A program made the position numbers and the translations under genes. This document shows, piece by piece, positions 16,288-24,028 of a stretch of DNA of 64,000 bases (position 1 is its first letter; every line of letters starts with the position of its first letter). The stretch comes from Gordoniibacillus chartarius. GTDB taxonomy: Bacteria; Bacillota; Bacilli; Paenibacillales; NBRC-103111. A model generated the notes under the pieces. It saw only the letters and a list, made by a program, of their open reading frames with translations, was not told the origin of the DNA and did no database searches. The DNA lies in NCBI RefSeq assembly GCF_042432825.1, contig NZ_JBHLWN010000049.1:62001-126000 (forward strand). Reading direction: 5' to 3'.

Positions 16288-18081
16288 TTATCGATAAATC
16301 AAGCCGCCCGCTTGTTTAAACTCCTCCGACTTCTGCTCCATGCCCTTCGATAGCGCTTCGGTGTCGTCCAGCCCGTGCTGCTTCGCGTACTCGCGAATGT
16401 CCTGCGTAATGCGCATAGAGCAGAACTTCGGTCCGCACATCGAGCAGAAGTGCGCGGTCTTGGCGCCTTCGGCCGGCAGCGTCTCGTCGTGGTATTCCAT
16501 CGCCCGCTCCGGATCGAGCGACAGGTTGAACTGATCGCGCCAGCGGAACTCGAAGCGCGCCTTGGACAGCGCGTTGTCCCGCTGCTGCGCGCCCGGATGC
16601 CCCTTCGCCAGGTCGGCGGCGTGGGCGGCAATCTTGTAGGCGATGACGCCTTCGCGCACGTCGTTCTTGTTCGGCAGGCCGAGGTGCTCCTTCGGCGTCA
16701 CGTAGCAGAGCATCGCGGTGCCGAACCAGCCAATCATCGCCGCGCCGATCGCCGACGTAATGTGGTCGTAGCCCGGGGCGATGTCCGTCGTCAGCGGACC
16801 GAGCGTATAGAACGGCGCTTCCTGGCACACTTCCAGCTGACGGTCGACGTTTTCCTTGATCATATGCATCGGCACGTGGCCCGGACCTTCGATCATGACC
16901 TGCACGTCGTGCTTCCAAGCGATTTGCGTCAGCTCGCCCAGCGTCTCCAGCTCAGCGAACTGCGCTTCGTCGTTCGCATCGGCGATCGAGCCGGGGCGCA
17001 GGCCGTCGCCGAGCGAGAACGCGACGTCATACTGCTTCATAATTTCGCAGATTTCTTCAAAATGCGTATACAGGAAGTTTTCCTGATGATGCGCAAGGCA
17101 CCATGCGGCCATAATGGAGCCGCCTCGCGATACGATGCCGGTAACGCGCTTGGCCGTCAGCGGCACGTAGCGCAGCAGTACGCCGGCGTGGATCGTGAAG
17201 TAGTCGACGCCCTGCTCCGCTTGCTCGATCAGCGTGTCGCGGTAAATTTCCCAAGTGAGCTCCTCCGCTTTGCCGCCGACCTTCTCCAGCGCCTGGTATA
17301 ACGGAACGGTACCGATCGGCACCGGCGAGTTGCGGATGATCCACTCGCGGGTCGTGTGGATGTGCTTGCCCGTCGACAGGTCCATGACGGTGTCGGCGCC
17401 CCAGCGCGTCGCCCAGCGCATTTTCTCGACCTCTTCCTCAATGGACGAAGCGACGGCGGAGTTGCCGATGTTGGCGTTGATTTTCACCAGGAAGTTGCGC
17501 CCGATGATCATCGGCTCGCTCTCCGGATGGTTGATGTTCGACGGAATGATCGCCCGGCCGCGGGCCACTTCGCTGCGTACGAACTCGGGGTCGACATTCT
17601 CGCGGATGGCAATGTACTCCATTTCCGGCGTAATGATGCCGCGTCTGGCGTAGTGCATCTGCGTTACGTTGGCGCCTGGCTTCGCGCGGAGCGGCCGGTT
17701 GTTCGTGTTCGGAAAAATTTCTTGCCCGGTTGCGCTGTCCGCGCTCTTGAAGCCATTGTCCTCCGGCTTAACCGCACGGCCCTCGTACTCCTCCACGTCA
17801 CCGCGCTCCAGGATCCACTGGCGGCGGTTCAGCGGCAAGCCTTGACGGATATCCACCTTGTGGTCACAGTCCGTGTACAGGCCGCTGCTGTCGTAGACGC
17901 GGATCGGCTCGTTCGGCTGCTCGCCTGCAGGGCCCGTCGTCGGGCTGAGCGAGATTTCGCGCATCGGGACGCGCACGTCGGGGCGGGAGCCTTGCACATA
18001 CACCTTTTTACTGCCTGGGAATGCGTTGATATTGGGGACGACCTCGTTCCCCTTCGGTTGGTTCGTTTCGTTCATAGCCAC
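16288..18081 (-). CDS. thiC: Phosphomethylpyrimidine synthase ThiC
   Basis: 597 residues, full length. The radical-SAM enzyme converts 5-aminoimidazole ribotide (an intermediate of the purine pathway encoded further along this window) into HMP-phosphate for thiamine. The C-terminal CSMCGPKFC holds the [4Fe-4S] ligands; the core carries NANIGNSAVAS, RWGADTVMDLSTG, DGLRPGSIADANDEAQ and EGPGHVPMHMI. A GTG start at 18081 is supported by AGGAGG 7 nt upstream; the ATG two codons later is an alternative. The gene is monocistronic and preceded by a TPP riboswitch leader of about 330 nt with a terminator. Confidence 0.97.
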   Translation of the reverse strand: MAMNETNQPKGNEVVPNINAFPGSKKVYVQGSRPDVRVPMREISLSPTTGPAGEQPNEPIRVYDSSGLYTDCDHKVDIRQGLPLNRRQWILERGDVEEYEGRAVKPEDNGFKSADSATGQEIFPNTNNRPLRAKPGANVTQMHYARRGIITPEMEYIAIRENVDPEFVRSEVARGRAIIPSNINHPESEPMIIGRNFLVKINANIGNSAVASSIEEEVEKMRWATRWGADTVMDLSTGKHIHTTREWIIRNSPVPIGTVPLYQALEKVGGKAEELTWEIYRDTLIEQAEQGVDYFTIHAGVLLRYVPLTAKRVTGIVSRGGSIMAAWCLAHHQENFLYTHFEEICEIMKQYDVAFSLGDGLRPGSIADANDEAQFAELETLGELTQIAWKHDVQVMIEGPGHVPMHMIKENVDRQLEVCQEAPFYTLGPLTTDIAPGYDHITSAIGAAMIGWFGTAMLCYVTPKEHLGLPNKNDVREGVIAYKIAAHAADLAKGHPGAQQRDNALSKARFEFRWRDQFNLSLDPERAMEYHDETLPAEGAKTAHFCSMCGPKFCSMRITQDIREYAKQHGLDDTEALSKGMEQKSEEFKQAGGLIYR

Positions 18082-18097
18082 TCCGATTCCTCCTCAG

Positions 18098-18198
18098 CAT
18101 GTTTGTAAGCAGGCGGAGTCCACAGGTCCCGCAAGCGCAAAAAAGACCGCATCGCTAAGTCAGGATGCGGTCTTTGCGTGCTTGTGCAAAGATCGAGT
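18098..18198. repeat. Copy 1 of a ~100-bp direct repeat flanking the TPP riboswitch
   Basis: This segment and 18472-18570 begin CATGTTTG and end AAAGATCGAGT and are clearly homologous along their length, including a hairpin (identical stem bases over GACCGCATC). Copy 1 is the thiC leader terminator region; copy 2 follows the stalk-domain gene. Confidence 0.85.
18139..18175 (-). terminator. Leader terminator of thiC (riboswitch expression platform)
   Basis: On the minus strand AAAGACCGCATC pairs with GATGCGGTCTTT around a 10-nt loop and runs into T residues. It lies between the TPP aptamer and the thiC RBS, the usual place for a TPP-induced terminator. Confidence 0.85.
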
Positions 18199-18240
18199 CC
18201 CTCCGCTGCTCTACCATCCGCACATATCGGCAAGACGGTT

Positions 18241-18251
18241 CGCACCGGGGG
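18241..18251 (-). promoter_or_regulatory. Anti-aptamer strand in the thiC leader
   Basis: On the minus strand this reads CCCCCGGTGCG, the exact complement of CGCACCGGGGG at 18401-18391, the 5' side of the TPP aptamer. The two cannot pair while the aptamer is folded, so this strand is a natural switching element. Its pairing partner in the TPP-bound state is not resolved. Confidence 0.55.
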
Positions 18252-18310
18252 AAAGAATACAGGAATACGGAAATCGACATACACGACTCCACAGCATATC
18301 CCTGTTATCG

Positions 18311-18404
18311 GCATATTCTCTACGCTGGCATTACCCAGATCAGATACGGTCAGTGACATACGGTCACAATCTCAGCCTGACTTCATCAAGCCCCCGGTGC
18401 GTAT
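18311..18404 (-). ncRNA. TPP riboswitch (THI element)
   Basis: On the minus strand the conserved TPP blocks occur in order: CACCGGGGGC (5' P2 side), AGGCTGAGA, ACTGACCGTATCTGATCTGG and TAATGCCAGCGTAGAGAA. These are the pyrimidine- and pyrophosphate-binding segments. Closing helix P1 looks weak. The aptamer starts just after a good promoter and is followed by a terminator, so binding of TPP should reduce thiC expression. Confidence 0.93.
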
Positions 18405-18416
18405 TCAATTAGCTTG

Positions 18417-18445
18417 AGTGTAGGGGAAACATTCCCAGTTGTCAA
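18417..18445 (-). promoter_or_regulatory. Sigma-A promoter of the thiC leader
   Basis: On the minus strand TTGACA (18445-18440), a 17-nt spacer and TACACT (18422-18417). The predicted start is a few bases before the TPP aptamer. Confidence 0.8.
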
Positions 18446-18471
18446 CAAGGAGATTTTGAGACCGGCCCTTA

Positions 18472-18570
18472 CATGTTTGCAAGCACGCGGAATCCGGGTC
18501 TTTCCAAGCGAAAAAAGACCGCATCGCTAATTCAGGATGCGGTCTCTGCGCTCTTCTGCAAAGATCGAGT
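18472..18570. repeat. Copy 2 of the ~100-bp direct repeat
   Basis: Partner of 18098-18198. It lies 12 bp past the stop of the stalk-domain gene and upstream of the thiC promoter. Confidence 0.85.
18511..18545 (-). terminator. Terminator of the stalk-domain gene (duplicate of the thiC leader terminator)
   Basis: On the minus strand AGACCGCATC pairs with GATGCGGTCT and is followed by TTTTTT. The stem is the same as in the leader terminator at 18139-18175. Confidence 0.85.
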
Positions 18571-18581
18571 ATTATCTCCCT

Positions 18582-20162
18582 CTATTGTTCATAAATATTG
18601 ACCCTTCTCAGCAAGTGGTACTGCCGGTCGTACATGACTACATTTCCGTTTTCATTAATTGCAAAATAACCGAATGACAGAGGCGCTCCGTAGGCGGCCC
18701 CCTTGTTGAAAAATGCATTCTCGTCGTAAGTGCCGGTCTTTGGAAGATAAAGCCCCTGGTTAATCCCCGAGATATCCTTCATGCCTATATATGGACGGGT
18801 TTCTCCGGCTGTCGATACTTCCCAAATCTGACGTTCCCCTGCTGCATAAAATACGCCATCAGCTTCATATATCCACGTAATCTCTTCCTTAATGTCGATC
18901 GGAGCAACATATTTCAGATTTGCTCCTTCTTGCAATTCATAGACGGCTTGCTTGGCCATATCCAGAACAAACATGCTGCCATCCTTCACGACGGCGGCCA
19001 GCTTGACCTTGTCACCATCGTACGAGTAAGGCGACATTGCTTTCGCTTCTTTTCCCGATTCGCCCGCGTAGATCGTATGATGAAGAATATCGCTAAAGTA
19101 AAACCGCTTGCCATCCGGTGTCGCTACAAAGTTTCCGGGATGGTAGGTCATATTGCCGATTGTATAGGTCATCATTTGCACTTTAGGGGCAATCTCATAA
19201 ATGACCGTAGATACGCCGGTATCCGATGCGAAACTGCTGCTAGCCAGCAAAAACAGCTTATCCAGCTTGGTATCGTAGAAGATCTTGTGCGGCGAAAGCA
19301 CGCCGGCGTCAAAATGCCCTTCTCTCAACTTCGAGTCCGTATAGTCAAAATCAAAGCTCTCGTTAAACTGGCTGAACAGCACCTTCATTTCACCTGTAAC
19401 TTCGTTGTACACTCGAAGAACGAAGGACATCTCCGAAGCCGCATGCTGTTCCAAGATGTAAACCTGATGATGACGGTCGGCTGCCATACTGATCACTTTC
19501 ATATTCGGCCGCTCAAAATAGAAGTTATAGTTGAAGCCCATATCGGATGCCGTGGTCAAGTTGTCGATCCGGATTTGTTGAGCTCTCTGTTTTAGCGCAG
19601 CTGTGACGACCGTCTGCGATTCTTGGGCTGGCTGTCGAGGTTTTGTTGTGACGTCCCTCTGCGATTCTTGAGCTGGCTGTCGAGGCGTGGTGATAACGAC
19701 GCTTTGCGTTTCCGGATCGAAAGCAACGTCTTGATTCAAGCTTTCGGCGATAAATCTTAGCGGCACCATCGTGGTGTTATTTACGATCACGGCCGGCTGC
19801 TCCAGCGTCAGCATTTGCTGATCAACACGGACATTCCGGTCATCGATAGATAGCTTTATGGTATGGTCAGCATATTGGATGGTGATGGACCGCTCCTCGG
19901 CATGCCATGTCAGATCCGCTTTCAGTGCATCCGCAATAAATCGAAGCGGCACCAAAGTCGTATTATGAACCAGTACCGGCGGTGTGGAAAGCTTCATGGT
20001 CCTCCCGTTAACCATTGCCGATTCATCGTTTACCGTCAATCGAATGTCTACTTTATCCGTGATGGTTCCGGCTTCGGCATTGATTACAGGGGCATAACTG
20101 TGGAATAGAATACTCGTTACTACTGCAACTGCCAAACATAACCGATACAGCACGTTTTTCAC
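18582..20162 (-). CDS. Secreted protein with copper-amine-oxidase N-terminal-like stalk domains
   Basis: 526 residues. After a signal peptide come two stalk repeats (residues about 38-160), each with the hallmark VPLRFIA motif (TTLVPLRFIADAL and TTMVPLRFIAESL). A linker with two copies of PRQPAQESQ follows, then about 340 residues that look like a beta-propeller (LYNKLFLLASSS-like, YHPGNFVATPDGKRFYFSD, MFVLDMAKQAVYEL). These stalk domains are common in Paenibacillaceae and are thought to position exported domains in the wall. A GTG start at 20162 touches its GGGAG; the GTG at 20153 has better spacing. TATAAT lies just upstream at about 20175. Confidence 0.78.
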   Translation of the reverse strand: MKNVLYRLCLAVAVVTSILFHSYAPVINAEAGTITDKVDIRLTVNDESAMVNGRTMKLSTPPVLVHNTTLVPLRFIADALKADLTWHAEERSITIQYADHTIKLSIDDRNVRVDQQMLTLEQPAVIVNNTTMVPLRFIAESLNQDVAFDPETQSVVITTPRQPAQESQRDVTTKPRQPAQESQTVVTAALKQRAQQIRIDNLTTASDMGFNYNFYFERPNMKVISMAADRHHQVYILEQHAASEMSFVLRVYNEVTGEMKVLFSQFNESFDFDYTDSKLREGHFDAGVLSPHKIFYDTKLDKLFLLASSSFASDTGVSTVIYEIAPKVQMMTYTIGNMTYHPGNFVATPDGKRFYFSDILHHTIYAGESGKEAKAMSPYSYDGDKVKLAAVVKDGSMFVLDMAKQAVYELQEGANLKYVAPIDIKEEITWIYEADGVFYAAGERQIWEVSTAGETRPYIGMKDISGINQGLYLPKTGTYDENAFFNKGAAYGAPLSFGYFAINENGNVVMYDRQYHLLRRVNIYEQ

Positions 20163-20404
20163 TCCCGTATTATAGTTATTGCAGGTACATATTTTACCAT
20201 ATTAGGGGTATTTGTGTAGCGCGATTTCTGTCGAATCCCCCCTCCGAAGGGAACCGGAGCGAATCGCCTCGAAATTCGGGGCGCTCGCACCATGGGCACA
20301 CAAAAGTTCCGCACCGATTCCCTATTATGCTATAGTGAAGGAAGAAACAGGTTATCGCCATGGATGTATATAGAAGCCCTGATACGAAAGGACTCGATGG
20401 TACC

Positions 20405-22111
20405 ATGAGGCTAGCACCGCGAAGCTTGAAGCTGACAGCGGCACTCCTGCTTCTGTGTCTTGCAGCTGCAGGCTGTATCCATCTCGGAAATCCGTTATCC
20501 GAAAGCGCTTCCCCAAGTTCATCCGATCCCGCCCCGACCCGTTCAGATCCATCTAATCAATCGCCGGCCTACCAGCCCTACAAAGAGCCCGTCACCCTGC
20601 ATGTCGGTTTCCTCATTCCGGATTCCAAGCTGCCGCCCGGCGATTCGAACGATAACAATCCGATCTCGCGTTATTTCGAAGCATTGACGAACATTCGCGT
20701 GATCCATTCGTGGGAAGCCAAAGGGAGCGACGCTTACAAGCAGAAGGTCGACTTCGCCATTGCGAGCAACGATATCCCGGATGCGATGGTCGTGGACCGA
20801 AACCAGCTCCGCACACTGGTCAAGAACGGCATGATTCAAGATCTAACGGAGACGTACAAGAGCTACGCGTCCGAGCTGGTGCGGACGATTTACGATTCGA
20901 CGCAGGGCTCGGCGCTGCGGGACGCCACCTTCGGCGGCAAGCTGTACGGGCTGCCCAATGTGGCGCTTGACGCGGACTCGCCATCGTTGCTGTGGGTGCG
21001 CGAGGACTGGCTGGAGAAGCTGCATCTGGCCCCGCCCAAGACGATGGACGACATCGAACGGATCGCGCAGGCGTTCACTACGCAGGATCCGAACGGCAAC
21101 GGCAAGAACGATACGGTCGGACTGACCGGGTTCAAAGGAATCGTCTACGGGCAGAAGCCGCTGTCTAACGGTTTCGATTCGATTTTCCATTACTACTACG
21201 CCTTCCCGAAGAATTGGATCAAGAACAGCGACGGCAGCATCGTATACGGCTCGATCACTCCGCAAACGAAGCAGGCGCTGGAGAAGCTGGCCGATTGGTA
21301 CAGGCGCGGTCTCATCGATAAAAATTTTGCGCTGTACAACGAAGTCGAAGAGCCGATCATCGAAAATAAAACCGGCATGTTCTTCGGGCCGTGGTGGATG
21401 CCTTATTATCCGCTCAACTTCGCCGTGGAGAAGGATACAAAAGCGGAGTGGCGGGCTTATGCCGCGCCGATGGACAGTGCTGGCACCTATGTGACCCACA
21501 TGGCCCCCGCGACCGACCGGTACCTGGTCGTGAAGCGCGGCTACCCTCATCCCGAGGCGGCGCTGAAGCTGCTCAATGCCTTCACCCGGCTGGAACGAAA
21601 CCGCGATCCGAACATCGCCGAGGTGAACAAGCTGAAGGACTATGTGACCAAGACGGGGGTTCAGCCGAGGAACTTGTATCCGTTCGACCTGCTCCTCGAC
21701 TATTCGAATTCGATTGAGCAGCGGTATTTGCAAGTGCAGAAAGCGTTGAACGGCGACTTGAGGCTTGCCGAGCTGGACCCGGACGCCCTGAATGTCTATC
21801 GGTCGATGATGGCGGAACGGGAAAATCCGAAGAAAGACATCGACCACTGGAAAGTATCGACGGCCAATCAATACGGAGCGGGCGTGCTCGCTTCCACCAG
21901 CATGAGGAGAGTGCACAGCGTGTTCCACGGCTCTACGCCAACGATGGAAACGAAATGGGCCGAGCTGCAGAAGCTGGAGAACGAAGCCTTTCTTAAAATC
22001 ATAATCGGCGATCAGCCGGTCAGCTCCTTCGACGACTTCGTAGCGAAGTGGCGGGAGCTCGGCGGCGACCGGATCACCAAGGAGGTAGCCGACGCCGTGA
22101 ACAAACCGTAG
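20405..22111 (+). CDS. Extracellular solute-binding lipoprotein (LplA-like, CUT1 sugar transporter type)
   Basis: 568 residues. The lipoprotein signal ends LAAAGC, followed by a Ser/Pro-rich linker. The rest has the family-1 binding protein pattern of Paenibacillus LplA-like proteins: FGGKLYGLPN, LWVREDWLEKLHLAPPKTMDDIERIAQAFTTQDPNGNGKNDTVGL, a Ca-loop-like DPNGNGKND, and FFGPWWMPY. It lies about 0.9 kb ahead of the two permease genes on the same strand but is separated from them by a terminator and repeat arrays, so it may serve those permeases or others. ATG 20405 was chosen because the signal peptide starts there. Confidence 0.87.
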   Translation: MRLAPRSLKLTAALLLLCLAAAGCIHLGNPLSESASPSSSDPAPTRSDPSNQSPAYQPYKEPVTLHVGFLIPDSKLPPGDSNDNNPISRYFEALTNIRVIHSWEAKGSDAYKQKVDFAIASNDIPDAMVVDRNQLRTLVKNGMIQDLTETYKSYASELVRTIYDSTQGSALRDATFGGKLYGLPNVALDADSPSLLWVREDWLEKLHLAPPKTMDDIERIAQAFTTQDPNGNGKNDTVGLTGFKGIVYGQKPLSNGFDSIFHYYYAFPKNWIKNSDGSIVYGSITPQTKQALEKLADWYRRGLIDKNFALYNEVEEPIIENKTGMFFGPWWMPYYPLNFAVEKDTKAEWRAYAAPMDSAGTYVTHMAPATDRYLVVKRGYPHPEAALKLLNAFTRLERNRDPNIAEVNKLKDYVTKTGVQPRNLYPFDLLLDYSNSIEQRYLQVQKALNGDLRLAELDPDALNVYRSMMAERENPKKDIDHWKVSTANQYGAGVLASTSMRRVHSVFHGSTPTMETKWAELQKLENEAFLKIIIGDQPVSSFDDFVAKWRELGGDRITKEVADAVNKP

Positions 22112-22127
22112 TATGCTGCGCATTTGT

Positions 22128-22166
22128 AACCGCCGATTCCGGACATGGAATTCGGCGGTTTTTTTT
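22128..22166 (+). terminator. Intrinsic terminator after the solute-binding lipoprotein gene
   Basis: AACCGCCGATTCC pairs with GGAATTCGGCGGTT (one bulge), followed by a run of T residues to 22166. Confidence 0.9.
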
Positions 22167-22187
22167 GCGATGAGGCAGTGCAGGCCC

Positions 22188-22396
22188 AAGACCGCCCTGT
22201 TTGGGCCGTCTTTGCGGCAGTTCACCGCCTTCGCCGCCCAAGACCGCCCTTTTCGGGCCGTCTTCGCATCATTCCCCCCACTTTCACCGCCAAAGACCGC
22301 CTTTTTCGGGCCATCTTCACACCGCTCCCCCACCTTCACCGCCAAAGACCGCCCTGTTTGGGCCGTCTTCACGGCAGTTCACCCCCTCCGCGCTCA
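22188..22396. repeat. Array A: four tandem ~52-bp hairpin units
   Basis: Cores start at 22188, 22240, 22293 and 22345 (spacing 52, 53, 52). Each starts AAGACCGCC and ends GGGCC(G/A)TCTT: five outer pairs, a C-C mismatch, then inner GC pairs around a T-rich 5-nt loop. Linkers of about 27 nt share TTCACCGCC or similar. The period is not a multiple of three and all plus frames are open, so coding is unlikely. The hairpin design matches arrays B and C. Confidence 0.85.
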
Positions 22397-22413
22397 AGTC
22401 GGGTACACGTTGC

Positions 22414-22775
22414 GTTAACGATGTTAACCATCCTTCGACACTACGAGGACCGTCTGTGTGGGCGTCGTAGCGATGAAAAGCATCGGTAAAGTTAGGAGCA
22501 GTGCGCCAGAGTGTGGGTGTCCAGGGCGTTAGCGATGCAGAACATCGTTAACCTTCCCCATGACCTTTGGTAATACCGCCGAAACGATGTTAAACATCGT
22601 TAAAGCAAGGGAACAGTGCGCCAGAGTATGGGATCCAAGGCGTTAACGATGTGGAACATCGTTATCCTCTCCCGCGACCTTTGTTGTCGTCGTCTTAACG
22701 ATGTAACACATCGTTAAACTACTGGAACAAAGCCCCAGATTATGGGTTTCCAAGGCGTTTGCGATGTACATCAAT
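22414..22775. repeat. 114-bp-period tandem array with seven dyad-symmetric sites
   Basis: Dyads begin near 22414, 22468, 22528, 22582, 22642, 22694 and 22757. The best ones read TTAACGATGT-nnn-ACATCGTTA. Alternate dyads are 112-116 bp apart, and the spacers are conserved too (GTGCGCCAGAGTATGGG and CGACCTTTG variants), so the true unit is about 114 bp with two dyads. The first and last dyads are degenerate. No gene overlaps it. It could be an operator array, an iteron-like region or an inert repeat. Confidence 0.8.
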
Positions 22776-22795
22776 AATTCTCCCGAGTTTGCGTA

Positions 22796-22843
22796 CCAGC
22801 ATCCGGCTGACTAGTTTAGCCAGCACCCGGCTGACTCGTTTAG
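22796..22843. repeat. Two tandem 24-bp copies
   Basis: CCAGCATCCGGCTGACTAG and CCAGCACCCGGCTGACTCG each followed by TTTAG, directly adjacent, differing at two positions. A pair of TGAAAACGGT elements follows at about 22881 and 22900, ahead of the permease operon. Confidence 0.75.
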
Positions 22844-23033
22844 TTTCCGGCAAGCGTTTGCTTCTCTAGCAGCCATAGGGTGAAAACGGTCCGTTCGCGT
22901 ATGAAAACGGTTCACTAACTCGCAACCGCTATAACCTCAATGTGTCCGGGATTCTCTCGTCCGACGCCCGCCGCAGCCTGTAAGATAATACCATTAAAAC
23001 TATGCAAGCTGAGGAGCTACTGGAGGAGACGTT

Positions 23034-23996
23034 ATGCAAACCACGACCGGCCTCGATACCGAGACTTCTTTGACCACACAAAGAAAGCGATTACACACCA
23101 AAGGAGGATTCACCCTATTCCTCTACGCGCTTCCGTTTCTGATCCTGGTGTTTCTGTTCTCGTATTTGCCGCTCTACGGTTGGATTTATTCGTTCTACGA
23201 CTACCGCCCCGGCATTCCGCTGTCGCAGAGTAATTTTATGGGGCTGCACTGGTTCAAGGCGATGGTGTCCAATCCCATCCAGCGGGAAGAGGTCGTCCGC
23301 GTCCTGCGCAATACGGTAGCGATGAGCAGCTTGAGCATTCTGACGTCGGTGCTGCCTGTCGTATTCGCTATCTTCCTTGCGGAAATCCGCACCGGCTGGT
23401 TTAAGAAAACGGTGCAAATTTTTACGACGCTGCCGAATTTCATCAGCTGGGTCCTCGTTTACTCCTTTGCCTTCATGCTGTTCTCCGTCGACAACGGCTT
23501 CGTCAACCACCTGCTGATGTCGCTCGGGCTCATTGACCGGCCGCTCAATCTGCTCGCCTCCGATGACAACACCTGGCTGGCGATGACGCTCTGGGGCATA
23601 TGGAAAACGCTGGGCTGGAGCGCGATTATGTACATTGCGGCGATAGCGGGAATCGACCAGGAGTTGTACGATGCCGCCAAGGTCGACGGCGCCGGCCGTT
23701 TCCAGCAGATGTGGCACGTGACCGTGCCGGGGCTTATGTCCACCTTCTTCGTCCTCCTTTTATTGTCGATAGCTAATTTCATCAACAACGGCTTCGAGCA
23801 GTATTACGTGTTCCAGAATGCGATCAATATGAATCATATCGAGGTGCTCGACCTGTACGTCTACAACATCGGCATGCAAAATTCGAACTTCTCGTTCTCG
23901 ACGGCCATCAGCATGCTGAAATCGTTGATCAGCGTCTTCCTGCTGTTCGTCGCCAACAGCATGTCGAAGATAGTCCGGGGCGAAAGCATCATATAG
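23034..23996 (+). CDS. Sugar ABC transporter permease, LplB-like
   Basis: 320 residues with six membrane segments. The EAA-type loop contacting the ATPase is visible as YDAAKVDGAGRFQQMWHVTVPGL. It matches the LplB/MalF-like permeases of the CUT1 family. GGAGGAG lies 7 nt before ATG 23034. It is first in a likely operon with the second permease, a binding protein and a two-component system. No ATPase gene is present; CUT1 systems in Firmicutes usually share one MsmX-type ATPase encoded elsewhere. Confidence 0.9.
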   Translation: MQTTTGLDTETSLTTQRKRLHTKGGFTLFLYALPFLILVFLFSYLPLYGWIYSFYDYRPGIPLSQSNFMGLHWFKAMVSNPIQREEVVRVLRNTVAMSSLSILTSVLPVVFAIFLAEIRTGWFKKTVQIFTTLPNFISWVLVYSFAFMLFSVDNGFVNHLLMSLGLIDRPLNLLASDDNTWLAMTLWGIWKTLGWSAIMYIAAIAGIDQELYDAAKVDGAGRFQQMWHVTVPGLMSTFFVLLLLSIANFINNGFEQYYVFQNAINMNHIEVLDLYVYNIGMQNSNFSFSTAISMLKSLISVFLLFVANSMSKIVRGESII

Positions 23997-24028
23997 CCGA
24001 GCGAGTAAAATCGAGAGGAGTTCCAACT

